Source: Asterella californica (taxonomy: Eukaryota > Streptophyta > Marchantiopsida > Marchantiales > Aytoniaceae). Taken from it: DNA of 64,000 nucleotides. Below the pieces are notes generated by a model. It ran no database searches. It saw only the letters and a program-made list of their open reading frames with translations, and was not told the DNA's origin. Both the position numbers and the translations under genes were made by a program. The DNA lies in assembly GCA_036924285.1 (NCBI GenBank), contig JAYKYS010000015.1:9176001-9240000 (forward strand). Direction: 5' to 3'. This document shows, piece after piece, positions 1 to 9,505 of this stretch (the stretch's first letter is position 1; each line of letters begins with the position of its first letter).

Positions 1-133
1 AGTTTTGACTCTTTGTTCATTAAAAACGGAGTTGTATAGAGAAGTTAGTGTAGGAAAGGCTAGTAAAGACTTTACAGGAAAATTTCTTCAGGAAAACATA
101 TGTACAAAAGTTTTTACCTTCTTGAACGGAACC

Positions 134-204
134 AAAGGCCATCCCAGTGATAGAGCGCCTGCCTAGGAGGGAAGTGGTCTCGAGATCAATCCTCCCTGGC
201 CTCT
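134..204 (+). other. tRNA-like cloverleaf segment inside family A LTR (copy 1)
   Basis: An acceptor-like stem is formed by bases 134-141 (AAAGGCCA) with 197-204 (TGGCCTCT). In A-young the pairing is perfect (AGAGGCCA). Within it, GATCAATCC (184-192) is an exact match to the Pol III B-box consensus GWTCRANNC. The tract around 143-160 resembles a weak A box followed by the AGAGCGCCTGCCTAGG wording common in tRNAs and tRNA-derived SINEs. The same segment occurs at 27,965-28,034, 36,104-36,174 and 37,699-37,769. It is probably a captured tRNA/SINE head rather than a working tRNA gene. Confidence 0.55.
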
Positions 205-250
205 GGTTCCTATTCCGGCATGTTGGCCTCCTGGAAGGGATTCTATGTTG

Positions 251-275
251 GATATGCAGCCACGTCCTGCATATC
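251..275 (+). other. Perfect 9-bp hairpin in LTR (structured RNA candidate)
   Basis: GATATGCAG and CTGCATATC flank a 7-nt loop. In A-young the second base pair has changed from A-T to G-C on both sides, with one new mismatch elsewhere. Farther out, 335-353 pairs with 440-458, and the GGTATCTCC and GAGATACC tracts near 290 and 356 also pair. This suggests a folded leader or LTR RNA of about 330 nt. Confidence 0.45.
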
Positions 276-544
276 TAGGGGCGGGAAACCGGTATCTCCC
301 TTAATCGTGGGCTTCCTGGCCTAAGCCTCCGCATGCCATCCTGAATATACTATGAGAGATACCTGGTGCGCATATGGGGGGACTGTAAGTCCTGTGGGGC
401 AGCCTCATATGTTGGGACTTCGGCCTACATTGGATGGCTTGTAGTATATTCAGGGTGGCATCAAGATGGCATCGAGGGCATGGGAAACTTTTGCTGATTA
501 TTATGTACGCATAAGGACAGCAAGGGAGCAGTTTAGCTGGGGCC

Positions 545-830
545 TTAAAATTGAAGCGGAAGCGGAAGATTACAACGGAAGCGGAAGATTACAACGGAAG
601 CGGAAGATTGAAGCGGAAGATTACCGCGGAAGATTACCGTGGAAGCGGAAGATTACCGCGGAAGATACAGCGGAAGCGGAAGATTGAAGCGGAAGATTAC
701 AGCGGAAGCGGACATTTTTCTGAGAAATGTTTCTTAGAGAGCGGAAGCGGAAGATTACCGCGGAAGCGAAAGCGGACATTTTTCTGAGAAATGTTTCTTA
801 GAGAGTGGAAGCGGAACTCTGTACGCATAA
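545..830 (+). repeat. GCGGAAG/GATTAC variable tandem repeat in LTR
   Basis: Irregular tandem units built from GCGGAAGCGGAAGATTAC and relatives are followed by two copies of a unit containing the near-palindrome ACATTTTTCTGAGAAATGT. The 3' LTR holds a shorter array (38,104-38,282). A-young lacks it and has other sequence at this place. Confidence 0.8.
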
Positions 831-1581
831 GGACAGCAGGGGGGCAGCTTAAGCTGGGACCTTAACTTTTAGGTTAAATACCTGCGGTGGCTTGAGATCG
901 GGGAGAGTTTTTGGGAAAAGGATTTTTTTTCTTAGAGAGCTGAAGCGGAAGGAGGAGGATTAGGGATTGAGAGATCGAGGACACGCAAGAGAAGCTAGGA
1001 GGCTGGGGGAAGATCAAATTGCTGACAGATTGAATTAGGAGATCATCGTAGGGATAGGGGCAGGAGTTTTAAGCTTGAACGTTGTCTAATAAACTGTTCT
1101 GAGGAGAAATTACTCTCAGGAGGCAGTTCTATTGAGAGAGATCGTTTGAAAATCTACAGAGGACTTTTGATCGACGTTGGATCAAATTTCTGAGAGTTTC
1201 AGTTGGGGCAAAGAGAGGAATAAGATTCACGGGTCTGAATTTCACTATTAGGTTCGGATTGAGACGTACTTAGTAGACTTTTGGCTGAGAACTGATTGAC
1301 GAGAGAGAGAGAGAGACACGTAGGAGAGGAAGAGAGAGAGATTTTCTTTACAGTTGAAGAGATTGATGATGCAGTGACACTGAAATAAAGTTGTTTGAAT
1401 CTTGAGAGGTCTATCTGTATACCCAAGGTGTGTTGGAGTGCTTGTTTTTGTAATTGGTGGATGCAAGAAGCAGGATTTTGGAGATCTCATCTTCGGCAGC
1501 AACATATTTTCCTTTCTGGTCATTTTTCTCTGATCAGTCACAGTCAAGAGGTCCGCCCTCCCCAAGACTCTCAACTCGACA

Positions 1582-1600
1582 TCTGGTGCTTCCACTGAGA
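1582..1600 (+). other. Primer binding site of A-old
   Basis: TCTGGTGCTTCCACTGAGA follows the LTR end directly. The identical stretch follows the 5' LTR of A-young. TGG at its third base would pair with a tRNA CCA end. I could not match the remainder to a specific tRNA. Confidence 0.6.
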
Positions 1601-1646
1601 GATATTGGGGTGATTGATTAGAGATTTGACTAGATTGAGAGGGAGA

Positions 1647-2609
1647 ATGGATCACAGTGCTGCTGTACAAGGTGCGGCTGCTCAGGGTGCTCCTGTCCAA
1701 GGAACTCCTGATGGAATTGGTGGAATTGGTTCTCAAGGAGGACCTACGGTGGTTCCAGCAGCAACACAACCTGTCATAGACACATCTCAGATTCTTCAGC
1801 TGCCTTGATTCAGCAGCAGCCTGCAATTGGAGGAGCTGAGCAGAAGTCCACAAGAGCATTACAAGCAATTGTTGGTCGATGTGGGTGATTTGATGGAAGA
1901 GACGTTACTAGGTATCTGCGGGAGTATGTGGGTGAGATGGAGTTGGTCAGGGCACCTGAAGTTGAGGTAATTCTAAGCTTTGAGTTGACTGTTGTCCCTG
2001 AACTGAGAGAGAAGATGAGAAATTTACAGAGATGACATCTATGTGGGTGGACTTTGTTTGAGCGTGCATTGAGAGAAGAGTTTCTAGAAGAGGACTCTGA
2101 AAGAGTCACCAGAAGAACACTTATGGATTGGATAGAGCGTCAGCCTGGACGTTCCATGAGATTGAATGAGATAATTCGTGAGTTTGAGAAGAGGTACTCT
2201 CAGCTTTCTGGTCTAGAGAGGTTGACGCTGGATGCTAGGAAGACGGAGTTGTTCTTAGGTGCTCTGGATGAGTTCACAGCGGACAGACTTTGTTTCATGT
2301 TGGCTGATCGAGGAGCTGAAGGAGGAGTTACATCTGATTGGAGGAGAGTGGAGGAAGCAGTATCTACCCTTGCTAGACAACGTCGTGGTAGAATGGTACT
2401 GCAGCTAGAGACCTTGCCAGAGCAGAGAGTAGCTCCTCAGGTTTCTGTAGCTCCTCCTACAATACCTCAGGCACCTATAGTGATTCCTCAAGCACCTATA
2501 GTGGTTCCCCAAGTGATTCCTCAAGCGCCTGCAGTACCTATCCCAACACAGAGAGGACCTAGACAGCAACAGCGACCTGCTGAGAACCGAAATCAGAATA
2601 ACTTGATAG
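1647..2609 (+). pseudogene. gag N-terminal part of A-old, disrupted, cut by inversion
   Basis: ATG at 1,647 begins MDHSAAVQG as in the intact A-young ORF1. A 7-bp deletion near 1,800 shifts the frame and gives a stop at 1,806; further TGA stops follow near 1,888 and 2,033. From 2,054 to 2,609 the frame is open and matches the capsid region (residues around SERVTRRTLMDWIERQPGRS and RRVEEAVSTLARQRRG), ending in the proline-rich linker. At about 2,609 homology to gag stops and minus-strand integrase sequence begins: this is the left inversion breakpoint. No product is expected. Confidence 0.85.
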
Positions 2610-5340
2610 TGTTCGTCCTCAAAGCTCGCCCTTCTACAAAGTTGGAGAGATCCTCACGAGCTAGAACCAAATATCGCATGCTCCATAACCCTAGAGGCAT
2701 TACCACCAAGTCGAGAACCCACTGGAAGTGAATGCAAGGCGGATAAGTTGGCACGAGACCGTCCCTATACCGGATCTTTGAGTAGAACTGACAATGCAAG
2801 CAAGAACTGACGTAGTTCACCACGTCCTGATATAGACCTTTCCATCAATACCTTTCCTTCAACTTGATGTAGGTAGCCCAAATCCCTCGATGTCCGGCCC
2901 ATAAGGTATCATGGTACTCTTTCATTAGTTGCTGCTTAGTCTGCAGATCGTCCACTACTCGTATGAACATCCCATCTCTCCTCTGTGGCCGTCTCCAAAG
3001 ATACCCATCATGCAGAAGATAGTTGTAAGCTTGTTTCCTTATCTCTCTGAACTCTACTTTGCTCCATCTCTCTTGCCTCTCTAACAAGCTCAGATAATAC
3101 CCTATGTCACGAAGTCTACCTGTGTAAAGCTCCTCTCTAAACATCAACGGCTCCAAGTTCGTAATCCGTCGATTAACCTGACACTGAGCATCCTTTCTCT
3201 CCTCTTCCTCAGCTTCTGAAATCATGACATCCTCGTCTACAAATCGAGCTCTTGACAACATATCTGCGATCATATTCTCCTTTTCTTTTATATGCTTCAG
3301 CTCTGGGTTCAAGCTTCTAATATAGGCAATCCAACGTAACATTGCTATGTCTGGCGTGGTACAGTTGGATATCATGCCTAGTAGAGATAGACAATCCGTT
3401 TCTAGGACTACATGGGCACCAATCAGAAACTCACGGTCTGTCTTCATCGCTGTCACCGCCCCCCACAACTCACGCTTCACCTGAGGATAATCTCGTTGCC
3501 TGTCTGTCAAGATCTTAGCTCCAAACCTAGAGGTAAGCCGCATACCATCCGCATCATCTTGACCTATTGCCCAGCCAATCGCCTTTGGACTAGTATCTAC
3601 TGTGACAATGACAAGTCTCCCACACCCGTAGTCTACTCTTCTCAGAACAGGTGGAGACTGTAGAGCCTCCTTCAGTCTATTCATAGCTTCTCGATGGACT
3701 GAGGTCCATACAAACCTCTTACCCTTCCTCAATAATGCATACAAAGGCTTAGCAACATGAGCATAATGAGGAATGGATAAACGATAAAATACACAAGCAC
3801 CTAAAAAGCGTCGAACCTCCGTGATATTTTTACAGTCTGTCATCCTAGCTATAGCTTCAACCTTCTCGGGGTTTGGTCGCCTTCCAAAAGCACCACACAG
3901 ATGTCCAACCACTAAAATCTCAGACACACCAAACTTGGACTTAGCTCTTGACAGGGTGAGATGCATCTCCTCCAGTCGAGTCAAGATACGTTCTACATCC
4001 CTGATATGATCTGCAACAAACCTCCTACATCTATTCGCAAGTACTGCTCCATCCTTATCTTCAACCGCGCAACCTTTTATAGGAATATCATCTAGAAACG
4101 GAATGGTAATATCAGGCACAAACTCCCTTAGTACCTTATGCATCGCATTGTACATATGAGCCACCGAGTTCGTCGCTCCTTGTGGAAGAGTACACATCCG
4201 CATCAACCCCAAGGGCGTACGCGTAGTAGTTAAATCTCTACCCTCCACAGCCAGCTGGAACTGATCATAACCAGAATATAGATCTCCTATCGAATAGATA
4301 GCTCTCCCTGCAAATGTCTTTGCTACCTCTTCAATCACAGGACCCGTCACAACGTTACGAATGATTACGTTATTCGTAGGCTGTAGGTCTTGAATAAAAC
4401 GCAAAGCCCCTGACTTCTTGGGTACAGTGAACCACCTGCTAGAATATGGCCCCATAGACGGCTCAAGTATCCTCATCTGTACCTTCTCCTTCAACAACTC
4501 GATGAGTTTAGGCAACAAAGCACGAGGAATTGAGATCGGTTTCAGGTCCCAAGGCACATGAGGGATTGTGAATATAATCATAGGCGCTATAACCTTTGGG
4601 TCCACACAACCTATCTCCTCTGCTGAAAAAGAAAATGCTTACCATGCTTCACTATCATCTGTTCAAACACTATCTTTTCGACCTCAGTCAAGAAATCACC
4701 CCCTCCTATCTGGAGCTCCTTCAATGTCTCCTCAGTAAACTGGTGCCCTACTCGTCTATGATCACGCAGTATAGGCTCAATCCCCACTAACTGTACTTGC
4801 TGCTGGGAGTTAGCAGGGTAGTTGAGCTGCTACCGGTCTTACCTTCTCAGTACAGATTTGTACTTCGCATGGACGTCTGCTTCCTGAAGGAGTGCACACC
4901 AACAACTTGCTTCTCTCCTCTCATTATTCTGCATCGGATGAGGAAAGAACTGCACGTATGTAGCAATCTCCTCATATATGAGTCGAGAGTGGATAGGGAT
5001 CATCGCCACACTATTTTTCCCTTCCACCAATCCACTCACATTATCTAACCAACCGACAACTGACTGTACAGACATAAACTCTTCAAACAAACCAGAAACC
5101 ACTTCGTCATTCAGGTAGAACTCCTACATGCCACAACTATGATACTTGTTTCACCATCCATCTTTTTGTATTTTTCCCCATATCTTCAACTCTTGTAAAT
5201 CGACTCCACCCATCTGCCTCAAACATCAGCAATCCAGACTGCCAACTCTGTACACCACACTTGTCTCCAGAACTTTGTACATATTTCGCTTCCAATTCTG
5301 ACGGGACCTCAACAGTAGGTTCTACACCCTTGTCTTCCCG
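2610..5340 (-). pseudogene. Inverted ORF2 segment of A-old: RT, RNase H, part of integrase
   Basis: On the minus strand the block runs from the ORF2 start (about 5,340) through an unassigned N-terminal domain, RT (VPKKSGALRFIQDLQP, LPQGATNSVAHM, catalytic PFLDDIPIKG), RNase H (TVDTSPKAIGWAIGQDD, ending DMLSRARF) and the integrase zinc domain (H, H, then CLHC), to DLSNFVEGRALRT, where it stops at the breakpoint near 2,610. The longest open stretch is 2,845-4,605. A frameshift near 2,830 and stops upstream of 4,605 break it. The missing integrase catalytic end lies in plus orientation at 25,573. Confidence 0.88.
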
Positions 5341-5342
5341 CT

Positions 5343-6209
5343 CTACAGGAGTGGACTGTGAAAACCCTTACATCTCTTGGTTTGAGAATCTCTAAGGGTT
5401 TGTCGGTTCCGTTCATGTCTTGAACGAACCGTCAAAAACTGTACTGAGTACTTATCATCAAGACTCCGAACTCTGACATAATGAGATCCATCATTCATCA
5501 CCTTTGTCTCCATTCGAACAGCGGTGATGTATGGCTGGCCCAGTATGACAAGATAGGAGGCAGACGACTGTACAAAGAAATGCTGATCAACCTCTACATC
5601 TCCAATCCTTATCCGCATATTGGGACAGGCTCCGTATAACTCACCCTTTTGGTTATTTGCAGCTCGAAGCACCCAACCATGATTCCTTTCGATCGGCCAC
5701 TGCCCCTTTTCATATACCTCCTTGGAAATGATGTTGATCTCCGACCCATGATCCACGAGTGCATGTACTAACTCAGAAAGTCCCCCAAGTCGAACCTGTG
5801 TCTCCGTTGTCGCTCTTGCCCAGTGCTTCTCTTTGAAATCGCTGTCTGCGCTTGACCTATCCCCTTCAAACTCTTCGTCTTCATTCTCAATAATAGCAGG
5901 ACCAGCAACCCATACTTCAACTAATCATCCCTGAAATCGTCAACACCAATAGCATCTACTGCACCAACCATCTGACTACTCACTTGTTCAGTCAACACCA
6001 CTTGTCTTTTTCTCTTCATGATGTCTATTATCAATTCTTGAAACTCTCTCTTTGCGATACCAAGCACCTCACGAAGAGTAAACTCAACTCTAGCATCCAA
6101 AATGCGTTGCTCCAGGACAGCACGCAAGTCTGTTGTTGTTTCGATGTCTGCCGCTAACTTGTAAGCTGGAGCTTTTCCCTTCTCCTCTGCAGTAAACCTC
6201 TTTCCCCGA
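5343..6209 (-). pseudogene. Inverted ORF1 segment of A-old: gag end and DHG-type aspartic protease
   Basis: Minus-strand reading gives the protease with DHGSEINIISKEVY (active-site position Asp-His-Gly) and VILGQPYITAVRM as the C-terminal psi-loop-like motif, preceded by a conserved helix-rich linker (VEFTLREVLGIAKREF) at 5,921-6,127. ORF1 ends in RCKGFHSPLL, then a stop at about 5,343. The upstream continuation is cut by the solo LTR inserted at 6,209/6,210. In-frame stops near 5,760-5,920 make it non-functional. Confidence 0.85.
5361..5367 (-). promoter_or_regulatory. GGGTTTT slippery heptamer, ORF1/ORF2 junction of A-old
   Basis: On the minus strand the ORF1 codons read aaG GGT TTT, and the -1 frame begins immediately after a TAA. 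Seven nt downstream a 9-bp hairpin (one mismatch here) is present. It is the same arrangement as in family B at 20,408-20,451. Confidence 0.6.
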
Positions 6210-7527
6210 TGTCGGGTTGAGAGTTTTCTTGGGAAGGGCGGAACCTTCTGGCTGTGATATGATCTTGAAGGCTGTGTTCAATCTACTCAGGGAAGCGTTG
6301 GGCTTCAGGCTATGGTTGCTTACTACAGAGGTAGGCTTCAGATCAAAAAGAGAACACTATAAACACTCACTCAGGTCGAATGGACCCTCCAGTATGTTGA
6401 GGAAGCGAAAATCAGATCAGACTAGCAGTAATAAGATCAGACAGCGAACTTTAACAGTCCAGAATCAGAAACATACGATGGTTCAGACTTCAAAACTTCT
6501 CCTACATGTAAATGAGGCCCTACTGACCATACATACGAAGTTTCAGCTTGAGATCAAATCAGAGTGTCGAGATATGGCAGAAACGTTCTGAGCAGAGAAA
6601 TTACGGCAATTTCTGGTACCCAGACAGCTATTTCGACCTAGAACAGAGAATTGGCTCGATCACTTTCGAAGATTCTTACAGGATTTTCAGTTAACAGCTT
6701 GCTGAACACTCCTGTGAAGTTGGACCTCCTGATTGTACACAGAACTCCAGATCTCGCTCTCTGAAGTTGCTGCTCTAGATTGAGAGCTTTTCGGACCCCC
6801 TCTGCTTCAGCGGTCGCCCTGAATTACTCACAGACTCAATTGACATGAAAATTTAGGGACAGTCGTAGCCCTGCTGACAATGAACGCGACCTCGAAGGTT
6901 TGAAGCGATTTTCTCAAATCTACTGCGATTGACATCGAAAACCCCAAAATCAACAGAAGTGCTGCAATTCAAGCACAAATCGAACTTCAATCAGCCATAA
7001 CTCCTTCTTTATTGCTCTAAATCGATCAAAAATTTCGCTGACAGTGCTTGGCACGACGAACCCTATCTCCTTGTGCTCTCAGATTTCCAAGTCCCCTTAC
7101 CAATTGCTCGAAATCCCCTTTAGACCTCTGTTTCTAAATTTAGAGTTACACAAAAGACAACAATGAACCAATGAGAATTCATAGCTCCATTTGGTTGTCA
7201 TTTTGTGCCTTAAACCATGTGGTAACTTATCTACATTCATAGGCTACCACGTCAAGCCCCCTAGAGTGCCAGCGTAAAACTTAAACTACCTAAAATGACA
7301 CGCAGCCCCGAAAAATAACTTAAATCAGCTAGAAAGCGTGCATGGGGGACACGCAAATACAACCCATGAGCTTAAGCCCTATCAACATGGTAATCAACCT
7401 ACTAAGACTCAAAATATATAACATCTTCCAAAAACGGACTTCTCTGAGGTCTTAACTTCACTCAGAGAGACTAATGCCTGACAGAGAAGTGAATCATTTA
7501 CTATGTGAAATGAATCACATCACGACA
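6210..7527 (-). mobile_element. Solo LTR, family B-related (mosaic end)
   Basis: The 1,318-bp segment starts TGTCG and ends CGACA, and interrupts the inverted gag of A-old exactly. Read on the minus strand, its body aligns to the family B LTR (for example the tract with TTTCGGGGCTGCGTGTCATT and CTGGCACTCTAGGGGG). Its terminal about 70 bp instead aligns to the family A LTR end (GTTCCGCCCTTCCCAAGAAA). No internal coding sequence is present. Flanks are CCGA (left) and CCGT (right), a 4-bp duplication with one mismatch. Confidence 0.82.
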
Positions 7528-8055
7528 CCGTACTCTATCTATAGTAGTAGTCTCTTGTGGCAAATCTTGTACACCTTCCATAGGATCTACTGCAGGTGGT
7601 GGAGCTGTAGAGGTAGAAGGTATATCCTCTACAGCAGGAAATCTACCAGCTGGTACAGATGGTGACGGTTCCGCTGCTCTCCTCCTCGTAACCCTCCGGT
7701 CACTGTCTTCTGGTACCCCTGCATCTAAATCAGAAGCATCCCGTCTTCTTTTGTCTTCCACCATGGCATCGTGTTCACTGCTCGCTTCTAAAAATGCTCG
7801 AATAGAAGTTGCATCCACTGGGTCCCTCCATCCAGTAGCTCTCCTAATGTTTTCTGCACCTCTCTTTATCATTTCAACTGAGACCTCATTAGCCTGCTCA
7901 ACCATAGTTGGATTAGCGCGCACCTCAACCTTCCTAGTATACACATCAGCCTCTGCAGAACCCGCAGTCATCGCTGTAGTATTCGCGTCAGTAAGTGCTG
8001 GAAGAGAACTCCTCATTCCTCATCTCCCAAAATACGTGTTCAGAGGCTGCCCCGT
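7528..8055 (-). pseudogene. Inverted ORF1 middle segment of A-old
   Basis: The minus strand reads MRSSLPALTDANTTAMTAG, then RRATGWRDPVDATSIRAFLE and the DSDRRVTRRRAAEPSPS linker, matching residues about 410-580 of A-young ORF1. It is bounded on the left by the solo LTR and on the right by family B. The reading frame itself is largely intact here. Confidence 0.85.
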
Positions 8056-9428
8056 TGTCGCGCTACTTGGCGGCTACATGCTTGACTTCTACTCCGACGC
8101 TTAGGTTTGGTAGTTCTAGAAGTTAGCTCATATTACTTCTAGTCCTTTATGTATATGTTTGACACCTTTGTATACGGTGTTAACACTATTTTGAGTCCTA
8201 GTAGGCTGATAGTATGTTAGTTATCTTATTCAAGCATTTGTGCGCTTGTGCAAGTGACTTCTTACTTGTCTATGACGTTCAATGTACATAACTTAGGGTT
8301 TCCATGCTGATAGGGGTTTGAGCTCATGGGTTGTACTTACTTGTCGCCCATGCACGCTTTCTAGCTAATTTAAGTTATTTTTCGGGGCTATGTGTCATTT
8401 TAGGTAGTTTAAGTTTTACGCTGGCACTCTAGGGGGCTTGACGTGGTAGCTTATGAGTGTAGAAAAGTTACCAGGTAGTTTAAGGCACAAAAGGACAGTC
8501 AAGTGGAGCTATGAACTCCCATTGGTCCATTTTTGTCTTTTGTAAAACTCTAAGTTTAGAAACAGAGCTCTAGAGGAGAGTTCGAGCAATTGGTGAGGTA
8601 TCTTCGAAATCTGAGAACACAGGCAGAGAGAGCTCGTCGTGCCAAGCACTGTCAGTGAAATTTTTGCTCGATTTGGATCAATAAACAAGGAGTTATGCCC
8701 AATTGAAGTTCGGATTGTGTCAAAACTGCATCACTTTTGTTGATTTTGGGGTTTTCGGTGCCAATTGCAGCAGAATTGAGGAAATCACTTCAAAACTTCG
8801 TGGTTGCGTTCACTGTCAGGAGGGCTACGACTGTCCAAAAAGTTTCGAATCATTTGAGTAACTGAGTAATTCAGGGCGGCCGCTGAAGCAGAGGGGGTCT
8901 GAAAAGCTCTTAATCTAGAGCAGCGACTTTAGAGAAGGAGATCTGGAGTTCTACAAACATTCAGGAGTCCCAACTTCACAGGGATGTTCAGCATCCTGTA
9001 GACTTCAAATACTGTGAGAAGATTTGAAATTCATCGAGCCAATTCTCTGTTCTATGTCTGTATAGCTGTCTAGGTACCAGAAATTGCCATAATTCTCTTA
9101 TTCAGAACTTTTTTGTTCATATCTCCGTGTCAGAATTTGATCTCAGGTTGAAACTTCGCCTGTGAGTTCAGTAGTACCTCATTTGCATGTAGGGAAAGTT
9201 TAGAGGTCTAAACCTTCATAGTTTTCCTCTCTTTGAGTGTCAAAGTTCACCGCTTAAGCCTATTACTACCAGTGAGACCTAAATTTCGCTTTTTGAGCAT
9301 ATCAGAGGATCCTACACTCCTGTGTGAGTGTTTATAGCTCCTGTTGTGACCTGAAAGCCAACTTCTTGAGTAAACAACCACAGCCAGAAGCCCGGCGCTT
9401 TCCTAGGTAGACGGATCACACTCCGACA
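8056..9428 (+). repeat. 5' LTR of family B
   Basis: Starts TGTCGCGCTACTTGGCGGC and ends GATCACACTCCGACA. It aligns along its full length with 23,968-25,340. No tRNA-like segment of the family A kind is seen in it. Confidence 0.92.
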
Positions 9429-9440
9429 TACTCTCTTTTT

Positions 9441-9460
9441 TGGTGAACTCGACGTGAAAC
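9441..9460 (+). other. Possible primer binding site of family B
   Basis: TGGTGAACTCGACGTGAAAC begins 12 nt after the LTR end, following a T-rich stretch. TGG fits a tRNA CCA end. The tRNA was not identified, and the 12-nt gap is longer than usual. Confidence 0.4.
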
Positions 9461-9505
9461 ACCTAGGGTGGGAGTTTTCTTGAGAGTGTTACAGGATCAG
9501 ATATC

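Larger units (their letters stand above)
1..1581 (+). repeat. 5' LTR of A-old (left about 365 bp outside the window)
   Basis: It aligns to 37,565-39,047, the 3' LTR of the same element, and more distantly to the LTRs of A-young. It ends in CGACA at 1,581, directly followed by the primer binding site. It is about 98 bp longer than the matching part of the 3' LTR, mostly through expansion of a GCGGAAG-type repeat at 545-830. It carries a tRNA-like segment at 134-204 and strongly self-complementary sequence to about 460. Confidence 0.88.

Noticed and set aside
134..204. Functional tRNA gene in the LTR
   Set aside because: The A box is weak, the anticodon arm is irregular, and it recurs at a fixed LTR position. 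It is better read as a tRNA-derived segment.
1..1581. Hammerhead ribozyme in the LTR
   Set aside because: I looked for CTGATGA with a paired GAAA core and found none.
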